In this document: positions 1-8,866 of the stretch, in pieces
How the letters are laid out: each line of letters begins with the position of its first letter
Numbering within the stretch: the first letter of the stretch is position 1
DNA from: Candidatus Kryptoniota bacterium
GTDB lineage: Bacteria > Bacteroidota > Ignavibacteria > Kryptoniales > JAKASW01
Assembly (NCBI GenBank): GCA_036567965.1
Contig: DATCTN010000030.1
Coordinates: 124,001 to 188,000, forward strand
Reading direction: 5' to 3'
DNA length: 64,000 nucleotides
Translations under genes and position numbers: made by a program
The notes under the pieces: generated by a model
What the model was told of the DNA's origin: nothing
Databases searched by the model: none
The model's input: only the letters and a program-made list of their open reading frames with translations

Positions 1-407
1 CGGAGAAGGATCCGTGCTCGATTTGCTCCGATCCGTCGCGCGATCATAGCGCGATATGTGTCGTCGAAGACGCCAGTGACGTGCTTGCCGTCGAAAAAAC
101 AAATGAGTTTCACGGCGTGTACCATGTCCTGGGCGGCGCGCTGAGCCCGCTGGAAGGCGTCACGCCTGATCAGTTAAAGGTGAAAGAGTTGTTGAGCCGG
201 TTGAATTCGGAAGTGAAGGAAGTGATAATTGCGATGAACCCGGACGTCGAAGGTGAAGCAACAACTATTTATCTTGGAAATCTTTTGAAGCCTCTCGGTG
301 TGAAGGTGACCCGGATCGCACGAGGCATCCCGGTGGGAGGAGACCTCGAGTTTGCGGATGAAGCTACTCTCGTGCGGGCATTGGAGGGACGGATCGTTGT
401 CGAATGA
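1..407 (+). CDS. recR: Recombination protein RecR, C-terminal part (5' end outside window)
   Basis: RecR acts with RecO and RecF to load RecA onto single-stranded gaps during DNA repair. The reading frame is open from base 3, so the gene starts upstream of the window. Visible first is the tail of the four-cysteine zinc finger (CSIC, then [14 protein letters not shown]), followed by the Toprim domain with GVYHVLGG and the acidic stretch [15 protein letters not shown]. The end, with [14 protein letters not shown] and the usual short tail, matches the family. The stop overlaps the ATG of the next gene by the four bases ATGA, so it leads a tightly packed cell-envelope operon. Only about 135 of the usual 200 residues are present. 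Confidence 0.95.
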   Translation, partial: EKDPCSICSDPSRDHSAICVVEDASDVLAVEKTNEFHGVYHVLGGALSPLEGVTPDQLKVKELLSRLNSEVKEVIIAMNPDVEGEATTIYLGNLLKPLGVKVTRIARGIPVGGDLEFADEATLVRALEGRIVVE

Positions 408-994
408 CGAGACCGTTACTATTTCTATGGCTTACTTTTATTCCTATTTCAGGGTGCGGAATATTTGAAACGCGACAACCTCAACCGCCACAGCAGGGTC
501 GAACGGATTTTCAGCCGCCAACTGCGCCATCGGTAGTCGTGGATAACATGACCAGCGCCATAGGGGACAAGAATGTGGACAATTATCTCTCCTGTCTTTC
601 GGATACAAGCTTCGGAGGGAGACCTTTTTCTTTCGTCCCGGCTCCCGATGTCTTCAGGCAATATCAGGCCATCTTCGCATCGTGGGACAAGAATTCAGAA
701 GGAGCCTACTTCAGAAGTATTTCGACTCAGTCGTCCGCCACAGCAGCACCAGCTTTGACTCTCTCCTCAGTGACACTCGTGCAGCAGGGAAGCGATTCAG
801 CACAATACAATGCCGATTACGTTCTCATCTGGCCAAGCAAAGTCCCGGGCTACCCGCATCAACAATTTCAAGGAAACCTCCAACTCTATCTTGGAATCGA
901 CAGGAATCAGAACTGGTCAATCTACAGGTGGATTGACTCGCGTACCGGAGACAGCTTAACATGGGGGGACATGAAAGCCAGGTTCAGCCAATGA
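404..994 (+). CDS. Small lipoprotein of unknown function (first of a tandem pair)
   Basis: This 196-residue protein begins with a hydrophobic signal ending in a lipobox (PISGC), so it should be lipid-anchored on the periplasmic side. A proline/glutamine-rich linker follows, then a compact domain of about 140 residues ending in [11 protein letters not shown] do not recognise a named family. The size and the alternation of aromatic and polar residues resemble NTF2-like or SnoaL-like folds, which is only a guess. The start overlaps the recR stop and the stop overlaps the next lipoprotein's start, so it is translationally coupled on both sides. Confidence 0.75.
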   Translation: MTRPLLFLWLTFIPISGCGIFETRQPQPPQQGRTDFQPPTAPSVVVDNMTSAIGDKNVDNYLSCLSDTSFGGRPFSFVPAPDVFRQYQAIFASWDKNSEGAYFRSISTQSSATAAPALTLSSVTLVQQGSDSAQYNADYVLIWPSKVPGYPHQQFQGNLQLYLGIDRNQNWSIYRWIDSRTGDSLTWGDMKARFSQ

Positions 995-1494
995 AGTGGT
1001 TTGCCGCCTCGGTCCTCTTTTTCCTTTTCGGAAGCTGCGAGAACCCATTCGCTCCGCGACTGGAGACACAGCAGATTGCAACGAACAGCTTTCTTTCCGA
1101 TCAAAAGACAATCGACGGAGTTTTTCAGAATTTCATTTATGCATACACGTTCAGAGACACGGTGGTCTACTCGCAGCTCATGGCGTCGAGTTTTACGTTT
1201 ACCTACAGAGACTATGACAATGGAGTCGATGTTGCATGGGGTAGGGACGACGAAATGCGGTCGACGAGCATGATGTTCCAGCTTGTCAATCGTCTGGAGT
1301 TGAATTGGAACAACATCTACTCGGAGACCGAGGATTCTTTACAGGCCACTGTGACGAGGGGATTCACATTGACGGTCGCCTTCAACCCTGCAGACATCTC
1401 GCAGGTAGACGGTAAGGCATACTTCCAGCTTTCTCGTCCGTCATCCTCTTCGCCATGGCAAATTTCACTTTGGAGGGACGAGTCAAATTTCTGA
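991..1494 (+). CDS. Small lipoprotein of unknown function (second of a tandem pair)
   Basis: A 167-residue lipoprotein with a signal peptide and lipobox FGSC near residue 16. The ATG at 991 is preferred over an in-frame ATG at 961 because it forms an ATGA overlap with the previous stop and places the signal sequence at the N-terminus. The body has a segment like LMASSFTFTYRD and ends WQISLWRDESNF. That ending echoes [10 protein letters not shown] of the preceding protein, suggesting diverged tandem paralogues. No catalytic motif is visible. It lies four bases before pheA. Confidence 0.75.
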   Translation: MKWFAASVLFFLFGSCENPFAPRLETQQIATNSFLSDQKTIDGVFQNFIYAYTFRDTVVYSQLMASSFTFTYRDYDNGVDVAWGRDDEMRSTSMMFQLVNRLELNWNNIYSETEDSLQATVTRGFTLTVAFNPADISQVDGKAYFQLSRPSSSSPWQISLWRDESNF

Positions 1495-1498
1495 TAAC

Positions 1499-2332
1499 AT
1501 GAAGAAAATCAAAATAGCTTTTCAGGGAGAGCGGGGCGCATTCAGCGAAATCGCTGCACGGCATTATTTCCCGGCGGGTACGATCGAACTAGTTCCGCAC
1601 ACTACTTTTGTCGACGTTTTTCACGCTGTAGAAAAGAAGAAAGTGAAATATGGAATCGTCCCGGTGGAAAACACACTCAGCGGAGGGATACGGGAAGTTT
1701 TCAACCTTCTCGATGTGGAGCCGGTCTATGTCCGCGGCGAGATAAAGCTGAAGATATCGCATTCGCTGCTGGCCAAGAGAACATCGAGGATGTCGGCTAT
1801 CAGGACGGTTTACTCTCATCCTCAGGCGCTCCTGCAATGCAGGAAGTTTATACGTTCGGCGGGACTCAGGCCCGTAGAGTACTATGACACGGCGGGCGCC
1901 GCAAAATATGTGTCGGGCACCAAAGATGAATCGATTGCTGCAATTGCAAGCGAAGCAGCGGCGGAAGACTACAATTTGAAAGTGCTGAAGAGACGCCTGG
2001 AGAGCGACGGGAACAATTTCACGAGATTCCTCATAATTTCGAATAGGTATGAGATCCAGAAGGATGCAGACAAGACCACAGTCACGTTCAGCTTACGGAA
2101 CGCGCCGGGTGCACTCCACAAGCTTCTCAGCGCGTTCGCGATAAGAGACATCGACCTCCTCACGATCGATTCAATCCCGATTCTCGGGAAGCCGTGGGAG
2201 TACAAGTTCTACGTTGATTTCAGCGGCAGTATAAATAACGTGGTACAGCAAAGAGCAATCGATCATCTGGAAGAGATGAGCCCTCACGTGAAGATTGTCG
2301 GAAGCTACAAATCCGGGAGGACCATTCAGTGA
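1499..2332 (+). CDS. pheA: Prephenate dehydratase
   Basis: It catalyses dehydration and decarboxylation of prephenate to phenylpyruvate, the committed step to phenylalanine. The 277-residue, monofunctional protein starts KIAFQGERGAFSEIAA, the substrate-binding start of the PDT domain. It has YGIVPVENTLSG near residue 55 and the TRF motif in NNFTRFLIIS near residue 175. From about residue 190 comes an ACT regulatory domain (TVTFSLRNAPGALHKLLSAF, then DSIPILGKPWEYKFYVDF, a variant of the ESRP feedback-binding region). No chorismate mutase domain is attached. The stop overlaps the GTG of ftsX. Confidence 0.95.
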   Translation: MKKIKIAFQGERGAFSEIAARHYFPAGTIELVPHTTFVDVFHAVEKKKVKYGIVPVENTLSGGIREVFNLLDVEPVYVRGEIKLKISHSLLAKRTSRMSAIRTVYSHPQALLQCRKFIRSAGLRPVEYYDTAGAAKYVSGTKDESIAAIASEAAAEDYNLKVLKRRLESDGNNFTRFLIISNRYEIQKDADKTTVTFSLRNAPGALHKLLSAFAIRDIDLLTIDSIPILGKPWEYKFYVDFSGSINNVVQQRAIDHLEEMSPHVKIVGSYKSGRTIQ

Positions 2333-3207
2333 GCAGACTCTGGTTTATTATCAAAGAGGCCTTCAGCGGTCTGGGACGCGCAAAACTGAGCGCTTTCTTC
2401 TCCATACTGATGGTGGCACTGTCGTTTACTATGCTCGGAAGCTTCTATCTTACTTCGATCCAGGCCGAGCGCCTGCTCAAATATCTCAAAGGGAAAGTTG
2501 AAGTGGAGGCGTTCCTCACCGATTCGCTGACTCAAGACCAGCTTGCCGTTTTGAGATCGCAGATTCTCGGGACGAAAGGAGTTAGTAAAGTCGACTACGT
2601 GAGCAAGGCCGACGCGGCGGAGATGTTCAAAAACGAGTTCGGCGAAGATATCAACAATGTTCTCGACTTTAATCCGCTGCCGGCTTCCTTCAGGATTTTT
2701 TTGAAGGACCAGTACAAAAATACAACGGACGTCGGTGTTATCGCCGGAAAGATTGAGAAGATGCCGGGGGTCGAAAATGTTAAATACCGTAAAGCGCTTC
2801 TCAGCTTGATCGACAAGAGGGTCAGACTTTTCTATGGTATAATGAGCGGTTTCGGAGGAGCACTCGTGCTTCTTTCAATATTCCTTGTCTATAACTCCAT
2901 GCGGCTCGCGATTTCCCACAAGAAGAGAATAATAGACACGATGAAACTTGTGGGAGCATCGCGCATGTTCGTCCGGCTCCCTTTTCTTTTGGGCGGCATG
3001 ATACAGGGATTCACCGGCGGCCTGATCGCTGCGGGCGCTATTTACGGAGTTCTCAGCGCGGGTTCCATACTCCTGCGCGAGAGTTATATCAACCAGGTTC
3101 TTCCACCTCTGCAGTTCTATCTGGCGGTAATCGGAATCGCGACGCTTCTTGGACTTGTGTCAACTCTGTCAGCGACGCGCAAGTACATCAAGGAGAGTCT
3201 CTCTTGA
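2329..3207 (+). CDS. ftsX: Cell division protein FtsX
   Basis: FtsX is the membrane subunit of the FtsEX ABC-type complex that activates peptidoglycan hydrolases at the division site. The 292-residue protein has the family layout: a first transmembrane segment (about residues 22-42), a periplasmic domain to about 165, and three transmembrane segments at about 170-195, 220-240 and 260-285, with RIIDTMKLVGAS in the cytoplasmic loop. The GTG start at 2329 shares GTGA with the pheA stop. No ftsE is adjacent in the window. Confidence 0.92.
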   Translation: MSRLWFIIKEAFSGLGRAKLSAFFSILMVALSFTMLGSFYLTSIQAERLLKYLKGKVEVEAFLTDSLTQDQLAVLRSQILGTKGVSKVDYVSKADAAEMFKNEFGEDINNVLDFNPLPASFRIFLKDQYKNTTDVGVIAGKIEKMPGVENVKYRKALLSLIDKRVRLFYGIMSGFGGALVLLSIFLVYNSMRLAISHKKRIIDTMKLVGASRMFVRLPFLLGGMIQGFTGGLIAAGAIYGVLSAGSILLRESYINQVLPPLQFYLAVIGIATLLGLVSTLSATRKYIKESLS

Positions 3208-3270
3208 TATCAGGTATGAATCGAAAGGTGTGCTCGGCGATCATTGCGCGCAATCGATTGGAGGCGGGTG

Positions 3271-4533
3271 ATGTATAAGTTTGTAATTAACGGCGGAAAA
3301 AAGCTGAAGGGCAGCGTCACAATCAGCGGCGCCAAGAATGCATCGCTTGCCTTGATGCCCGCGACATTGCTTGCCCCCGGGAAATATAGAATCTCTAATA
3401 CGCCCGACCTTCAAGACGTAACTACTATGTCGCAGCTTATGGGCACGCTGGGGGCGAAGGCAACGCTCCAGGGCTCTGTCCAGATGATCGACACGACAAG
3501 TGTGAAAAACTTCGAAGCCCCGTACGAGCTGGTCAAGAAGATGCGTGCCTCCATCTACGTGCTCGGACCTCTGCTGGCAAGATACGGTTATGCCAAAGTC
3601 TCAATGCCCGGCGGGTGCGCGTGGGGACCGCGGCCTGTCAACCTCCATATCGAAGGAATGGAGAAGCTCGGCGCGAAAATCACCCTCGACAGTGGTTACA
3701 TCATAGCGCGCGCAAAGAAGCTCAAAGGTACGAGAATCAACTTCGACGTGTCGAGTGTCGGGGCAACGGGAAATGTAATGATGGCGGCCGTGCTGGCGGA
3801 AGGGACTACTGTTATTGGTAACGCTGCTCTCGAACCGGAAATTGTGGCACTCGGTCGATTCCTGGTCGGCATGGGAGCACAGATAGACGGTCTGGAAACA
3901 TCCACGATAACTATCAACGGTGTAAGTGAGCTCCAACCGACAGACTTCGAGAACATTCCCGACAGAATCGAGGCAGCTACATATCTTGTCGCCGGAGCGA
4001 TGAGTGGCGGAAGTGTGACTATTCGAAATTGTGAATTGTCCCATCTGTCGGCTCTCGTTTCAAAACTCGAATCCGCTGGAGCGGTGATTCAAGTTTCAGG
4101 AAATTCCGTTGTGCTCGACGCGCCGGCCAGGATAGCCCCTGTGGATGTGTCGACCGCGCCCTATCCAGGTTTTCCGACAGACATGCAAGCACAGTGGATA
4201 GCGCTCATGTCAAGATCGGCCGGCTCGTCCGTCGTTACAGAAACCATATATTTCGATCGGTTCAATCACGTGCCGGAGCTTATCAGGCTCGGGGCGGACA
4301 TCGAAGTCAAGGAAAATGTTGCGATCGTGAAAGGAGTCAAATCGCTCAAGGGTGCTAAGGTCATGTCGACCGACTTACGCGCAGGCGCGTCGCTGGTACT
4401 TGCCGGGCTCGTCGCTGATGGAACAACCGAAGTACTTCGAGTCTACCACATGGACAGGGGCTACGAACGGATCGAAGAGAAACTTAGAGGTCTCGGTGCA
4501 GATATCGAACGTGTTCAGAGCGGCGAGTTTTAG
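3271..4533 (+). CDS. murA: UDP-N-acetylglucosamine 1-carboxyvinyltransferase
   Basis: MurA transfers enolpyruvate from PEP to UDP-GlcNAc, the first committed step of peptidoglycan synthesis in the cytoplasm. The 420-residue product shows the two inverse alpha/beta domains and the active-site loop [12 protein letters not shown], where Cys116 is the fosfomycin-reactive residue, so the usual Cys form is present. The start at 3271 is chosen because GGAGG at 3260-3264 sits six bases upstream. An in-frame ATG at 3244 has no such site. The product ends [13 protein letters not shown]. The next gene's GTG start lies inside its last codons. Confidence 0.95.
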   Translation: MYKFVINGGKKLKGSVTISGAKNASLALMPATLLAPGKYRISNTPDLQDVTTMSQLMGTLGAKATLQGSVQMIDTTSVKNFEAPYELVKKMRASIYVLGPLLARYGYAKVSMPGGCAWGPRPVNLHIEGMEKLGAKITLDSGYIIARAKKLKGTRINFDVSSVGATGNVMMAAVLAEGTTVIGNAALEPEIVALGRFLVGMGAQIDGLETSTITINGVSELQPTDFENIPDRIEAATYLVAGAMSGGSVTIRNCELSHLSALVSKLESAGAVIQVSGNSVVLDAPARIAPVDVSTAPYPGFPTDMQAQWIALMSRSAGSSVVTETIYFDRFNHVPELIRLGADIEVKENVAIVKGVKSLKGAKVMSTDLRAGASLVLAGLVADGTTEVLRVYHMDRGYERIEEKLRGLGADIERVQSGEF

Positions 4534-5902
4534 CCTGATCTTCGCCGCCGCCATGGCATCGTCCGGCTGCAGCTCGAGCAACGAATCCGTTTTATCCAGA
4601 TGCTTCTACGACTATGCTACAACTAAATCGAGCTTGCCTGAGTTCTCAGCCAGGTTATTTTGTTCTGCGGACACCGCGGGCGGCAGAGTTGACATCTACG
4701 TTAGTGTAAAAGAATCGGGATTGAAATTCTCAAGGGAGGAGAACGAATATTATGCGGCCTACACCTCGGGAATTCACGTGTTCGAAAATCAAAAGTCCGC
4801 CGGTGATCAGGAAATCTCAAGAGTCGTGAGATCCGGGTCCTATCCCGGGAGCTCAGACCGGTTCTACGATGCTTTCGTTACATCGGTCCGGCTCAAAGCC
4901 GGAGCTTATTCAGTTCAGATCGATGTCTTCGACAGTCTGGCGAGGGAAACTGCGACCAGAACTTATATGCTGAAAGTGCCTGATTACTCTTCGAAAACGG
5001 TTTCGCTCAGCGATGTTCTGCTGCTTGCGAGGTTCGATACGACGGGTGGAGCGCACCGCATCACGCCCTTCATTCTCACGAACGCCGGACTTCTCCCCGA
5101 CACTATAAAGTTCTTTAGTGTGGTCTCAAGCCCGAGACCGGCTTCCGATTCGATCGTTTTTTCCATGTACAGACTTCAAAGCCAGCGAGGGCCGCTCCCA
5201 TTCAACGGTCTCCAGGCACTGTCCACAATGCCCTCCGCTTACAACCCGTGCGATGCGAGAGAAGACACGATTCTTATCTACCGGTATTGGGTTAACGCAA
5301 ATCTGCCGAAAGGGAACTCATACCTGTTTGGCACGGTGCCGAAGCCGGCGGAAGGCGAATATCTTCTGAAGGTTGGTGTCGATAGTATAGCAGGCGAAAT
5401 CGCGGAGACATCGCTCGAGTTTCAGGTGCGAAATCCGAATTTTCCGGACATAACGGATGACCTCAACGAGATGGTGGGCGCAGTGAATTATGTGGCAATG
5501 GGATCGGAGATGCAAAAAATTGTAGCGGTCAGAACTGATTCCGCCATCAGGGCAAACCTCTTCGATTTTTGGAAGGTCCACGGCGGTGTCGCCAAGATGA
5601 CCCAATACTATCGCAGGGTGGAACAGGCTAACCGTTACTTCACGTCCTGTATCGAAGGCTGGCGCACCCCGATGGGAATGTTTTATGTAGTTTGCGGTCC
5701 TCCGGATGGAGTTGATTGTCAGGGGGAATGGCAGGAAAGATGGACTTACTCCCAGTCAAACGGCCAGAACGCGCTGATCATTCTCTTCCGGCTGATTAAG
5801 GACACCATCAATCCGGAAGACAGACTCTACCGGATTGAAAATGTATATTCCAACTCGGACATGTTGAACTATTACGTGACCCGGTGGCGGAATCCGGATT
5901 GA
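4496..5902 (+). CDS. GWxTD-domain lipoprotein
   Basis: GWxTD proteins are secreted or outer-membrane-associated proteins of unknown role, common in Ignavibacteria, Chlorobi and relatives. This 468-residue product has a signal peptide with lipobox ASSGC. A beta-rich region of about 300 residues follows, and the C-terminal domain begins near residue 370. The signature reads GWRTPMGMFYVVCGPPDG, keeping the GW, the later glycine and GPPDG but with Pro where Asp is usual. The start is a GTG at 4496 with GAGG five bases upstream. It lies within the murA coding end, a 38-base overlap. Confidence 0.8.
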   Translation: MQISNVFRAASFSLIFAAAMASSGCSSSNESVLSRCFYDYATTKSSLPEFSARLFCSADTAGGRVDIYVSVKESGLKFSREENEYYAAYTSGIHVFENQKSAGDQEISRVVRSGSYPGSSDRFYDAFVTSVRLKAGAYSVQIDVFDSLARETATRTYMLKVPDYSSKTVSLSDVLLLARFDTTGGAHRITPFILTNAGLLPDTIKFFSVVSSPRPASDSIVFSMYRLQSQRGPLPFNGLQALSTMPSAYNPCDAREDTILIYRYWVNANLPKGNSYLFGTVPKPAEGEYLLKVGVDSIAGEIAETSLEFQVRNPNFPDITDDLNEMVGAVNYVAMGSEMQKIVAVRTDSAIRANLFDFWKVHGGVAKMTQYYRRVEQANRYFTSCIEGWRTPMGMFYVVCGPPDGVDCQGEWQERWTYSQSNGQNALIILFRLIKDTINPEDRLYRIENVYSNSDMLNYYVTRWRNPD

Positions 5903-6912
5903 GAATACTTGTAAGTCGTCTCCAATTCATCGGCGATATTATTCTGACTACTCCCGTGCTTGAAGTTCTACGCGAGAGATTTCCAAACTCGCAGATCGAT
6001 TACCTCGGCGAGAAGCATGCCGTGACGCTCCTGGAGAAGAATCGGGATATCAATGACATAATACAATACGATTTCGACAGGCCTTCCATCCTTGAACAGA
6101 TCAGAGTGTCATCTCTGTTGCGCGCAAGGAAATACGATGTCGCGATAGATTTATTTGGCAATCCCAGGAGTGCTGTCGTTATTTATCTTTCTGGTGCAAC
6201 GATGCGGATTGGAGGTTCCTTCGGATGGCGGAAGAATCTTTTCACCCATCCCATCGTGATTACGGAGAGAATCAACGCCGTAAGTTTCCATCTGCGCTAC
6301 CTGCAGCCGCTCGGCATCAACGAATCGTTCCGTCCGCCGAAGATCACAATTACGGAAGATGAGATACGCTCCGTGCAAGAGTCTCTCGGCAAGATCGGCG
6401 GTCGTGTGGTCGGACTTCATATCGGGGCGACATGGCCCGCCAAGGTATGGCCGAGCAGAAGCTTCGCGCGGCTCGCAGAAATGGTTTTTGAGAGACTTGA
6501 TGCCCGGGTGATCGTGACTTACGGCCCGAAGGATTCCAAATATATTTCCGCTTTTTCTTCGGCTGTAAAAATCCCCTTCACACCCTGGCCTCCGGCACCT
6601 CTCAGGCAACTTGCGGCGCTCATCTCCAGCTGCGACGTATTCGTGTCGAACGACGCGGCTCCCATGCATCTTTCTGCGGCAGTTGGGACGCCAACCGTGG
6701 GGATTTTCGGACCGGGCGAGCCGGATATCTGGTTTCCTTACAGCGAATCGATAGGGCATAAATCATTTCACAAAAACGTCGAGTGCTGTCACAGGGATTT
6801 TTGCTCGCTCAAGGATAAAGAATTCATGAGATGTATGAATGCAGTTCAACCCGAAGAAGTGTTCCATCATATTGAGAGCGTCCTAAGCTCTCGAGGGAGA
6901 AACAGAAAATGA
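5884..6912 (+). CDS. Glycosyltransferase family 9 (heptosyltransferase-like)
   Basis: Family 9 enzymes transfer ADP-heptose to the lipopolysaccharide core. The 342-residue protein has the N-terminal RILVSRLQFIGDIILTTPVL (donor-domain glycine loop) and the C-terminal NDAAPMHLSAAVGTPTVGIFGP donor-binding motif near residues 258-280. A cysteine-rich stretch (ECCHRDFC, then RCMNAV) occurs near the end, as in WaaF/WaaC-type proteins. Start GTG at 5884 overlaps the GWxTD gene by 19 bases. A TTG at 5899 sharing its last bases with that stop is an alternative. ADP-heptose is probably supplied by the hldE-type genes at 13664-15144. Confidence 0.85.
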   Translation: MAESGLRILVSRLQFIGDIILTTPVLEVLRERFPNSQIDYLGEKHAVTLLEKNRDINDIIQYDFDRPSILEQIRVSSLLRARKYDVAIDLFGNPRSAVVIYLSGATMRIGGSFGWRKNLFTHPIVITERINAVSFHLRYLQPLGINESFRPPKITITEDEIRSVQESLGKIGGRVVGLHIGATWPAKVWPSRSFARLAEMVFERLDARVIVTYGPKDSKYISAFSSAVKIPFTPWPPAPLRQLAALISSCDVFVSNDAAPMHLSAAVGTPTVGIFGPGEPDIWFPYSESIGHKSFHKNVECCHRDFCSLKDKEFMRCMNAVQPEEVFHHIESVLSSRGRNRK

Positions 6913-7679
6913 CGAGAATAGAAGAGAACGTATTGAAGGAGTTCATCGAAGTCGTCAGGCGGCTGAGGAGGGAATGCCCCTGGGACAAAATCCAGACAAA
7001 TAGATCGATAAGACATTACACGATCGAAGAGGTCTATGAGCTCGCTGAATCGATAGATCGCGAAGACTGGGATGAAGTCAAGGGCGAGCTGGGTGATATC
7101 CTATTGAACGTCTTTCTCCATTCACAAATAGCCGAGGACGAAGGGAAGTTCACACTTGCCGACGTCATCACTTCCGAGACACAGAAGATGGTCGAAAGAC
7201 ATCCGCACGTTTTCGGAAATGTGAACGCTGAAACTCCGGATCAGGTTAAGGTGAACTGGGAGCGGATCAAGACCGAGAAAGGCAGGGAATCGATTTTCGA
7301 CGGTATACCGGTGGCGTTTCCCGCACTTGCGCGCGCGCACAAGATCCAGGACCGTGCTGCCAGGGTTGGATTTGATTGGGGGAAGGCGGAAGAAGTGTGG
7401 CCAAAGGTGGAAGAGGAAATGGAGGAACTTCACAGGGCCTCCGCTTCGGGTGACAGCAGGCGAATCGAGGAAGAGTTCGGAGATCTGTTCTTTTCACTTG
7501 TCAACTACGCCCGCCATCTCGGAGTTCATCCGGAAAGCGCGCTGAGAATGTCGACCGAGAAATTTCAGAAGCGGTTTCTTTATATCGAAAAGCAGCTCGC
7601 GCGAAAGAAGAGATCGCTTCACGATGCCACACTTGAAGAAATGAATACGCTCTGGGAGGAAAGTAAAAAGGAGTTATGA
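6909..7679 (+). CDS. mazG: Nucleoside triphosphate pyrophosphohydrolase MazG
   Basis: MazG hydrolyses NTPs and dNTPs to monophosphates and pyrophosphate, sanitising the nucleotide pool. The 256-residue length and duplicated domains are typical. The first domain has CPWDKIQTNRSIRHYTIEEVYEL and GELGDILLNVFLH, and the second EEEMEELHRA and EEEFGDLFFSLVNYARHLG, each with the metal-binding ExxE and D pattern. It starts in an ATGA overlap with the glycosyltransferase stop and ends the first (+) operon. Its last six bases overlap the end of the convergent Nudix gene. Confidence 0.94.
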   Translation: MTRIEENVLKEFIEVVRRLRRECPWDKIQTNRSIRHYTIEEVYELAESIDREDWDEVKGELGDILLNVFLHSQIAEDEGKFTLADVITSETQKMVERHPHVFGNVNAETPDQVKVNWERIKTEKGRESIFDGIPVAFPALARAHKIQDRAARVGFDWGKAEEVWPKVEEEMEELHRASASGDSRRIEEEFGDLFFSLVNYARHLGVHPESALRMSTEKFQKRFLYIEKQLARKKRSLHDATLEEMNTLWEESKKEL

Positions 7680-8150
7680 TCTTGCAGGGAGCGGAATCTC
7701 CATGAACCCGCGTGACGGATTGTCGCTAACGAGATAATCGCAGACTTTTCTTATTGCTTCTTTCTGACCAGGCCAGACCAACAATTGTACCGCTTCGTCT
7801 TTCTTAAGCCACCTGAACAGCTTGTGTTCGTTTGAAAGAACTATCTTGTCAGTGACGTCCACCTCGGCCGCAAATACCGGGCTGAGATTCACGGAATCGT
7901 TGGTGAAGAAATAGAACGTGTTCGTAAGAGGCGTGTTGTATAATTTTTTCGGGCTGATTCCGCATTCTTCAATCACTTCTCTCATCGCAGCTTCGTAAGC
8001 TTTTTCACCTGTTTCTATGCCCCCGCTTACTATCTGCCATAACCCCGGGTATATGCTCTCGTCATCCGACCTTTTGAGCACAAGAAACTCAGCGGGCGAA
8101 GTCCTACGGAAGACGACCACTTCGACTATTTCAGATTTGAGAACCGGCAT
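7674..8150 (-). CDS. Nudix hydrolase
   Basis: A 158-residue Nudix protein that should cleave a nucleoside diphosphate linked to another moiety. The Nudix box is GGIETGEKAYEAAMREVIEECG, near residues 43-64, with all key Glu and Arg residues. The substrate cannot be read from sequence; dihydroneopterin triphosphate pyrophosphatase-type enzymes are similar in size. The ATG at 8150 is chosen because it overlaps the stop of the upstream pseudouridine synthase gene by one base (TGATG). A longer frame to 8195 would run into that gene. The 3' end is tail-to-tail with mazG. Confidence 0.88.
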   Translation of the reverse strand: MPVLKSEIVEVVVFRRTSPAEFLVLKRSDDESIYPGLWQIVSGGIETGEKAYEAAMREVIEECGISPKKLYNTPLTNTFYFFTNDSVNLSPVFAAEVDVTDKIVLSNEHKLFRWLKKDEAVQLLVWPGQKEAIRKVCDYLVSDNPSRGFMEIPLPARS

Positions 8151-8863
8151 CAGGAGAAAATCCGGTCGATATCGTACTCCGAAAGCTTTCTCCACTGTCC
8201 GACCGACACGTCGAGCTGAAGATTACCGATTGCCGACCTGTGTAGTTCGATGACGGTTTTCCCGATTGCTGCAAGCATCTTTCTGACTTGTCTGTTTTTA
8301 CCTTCGTGTATTTTCAATTTCAAAATTGTTCTTGAGGGCCCTGGCTCCAATATCTCGCATGTATCTGCTCTTACTATGGTCCCGTCATCGATCTGGACGC
8401 CGCGCATAAGCTTCACGACATGGTCATCCGTCAACTTTCCCGCAGCCGTCACGACATAAGTCTTTTGTATCAACTTATCGGGCGATGTGATCTTATCCTG
8501 GAGCTGACCGTTATTCGTCAGCAGAAGGAGACCCGTTGTGTCGATATCCAACCGTCCAACTGGAAACAAATGCATGTCACCCGGCACAAGATTCAGCACC
8601 GTCTTACGGGACAACTCATCATGAGAAGTTGAGATGTACCCCTTCGGCTTGTGAAGCATTACCACTACGGTCACCGGTTTTGAGAGATGGCGATTATCAA
8701 TTTCGATAACATCCTTATCGACATCCACGCGCCATGATGGAAGCTTCACAACCTTACCGTTCACGCTTACTTTTCCGCTCTTCACGTAAAGAGCAGCGCG
8801 GGACCTCGAACAATACCCGAGTTTCGAGAGTGCCCTTGCCAGGGAAATGGTGGCGTCTGTCAT
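8150..8863 (-). CDS. Pseudouridine synthase of the RsuA/RluB/RluE/RluF family
   Basis: This enzyme isomerises a specific uridine in rRNA to pseudouridine. The 237-residue product starts with an S4 RNA-binding domain (LARALSKLGYCSRSRA, about residues 8-60). The catalytic domain follows, with the family signature GRLDIDTTGLLLLTNNG, in which Asp106 is the nucleophile. GKNRQVRKMLAAIG near residue 205 is also typical. RluB, which modifies 23S rRNA, is the likeliest member, but the target is not certain. It is three bases downstream of the DedA gene and overlaps the Nudix start, so all three are probably co-transcribed. Confidence 0.9.
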   Translation of the reverse strand: MTDATISLARALSKLGYCSRSRAALYVKSGKVSVNGKVVKLPSWRVDVDKDVIEIDNRHLSKPVTVVVMLHKPKGYISTSHDELSRKTVLNLVPGDMHLFPVGRLDIDTTGLLLLTNNGQLQDKITSPDKLIQKTYVVTAAGKLTDDHVVKLMRGVQIDDGTIVRADTCEILEPGPSRTILKLKIHEGKNRQVRKMLAAIGKTVIELHRSAIGNLQLDVSVGQWRKLSEYDIDRIFS

Positions 8864-8866
8864 GAC

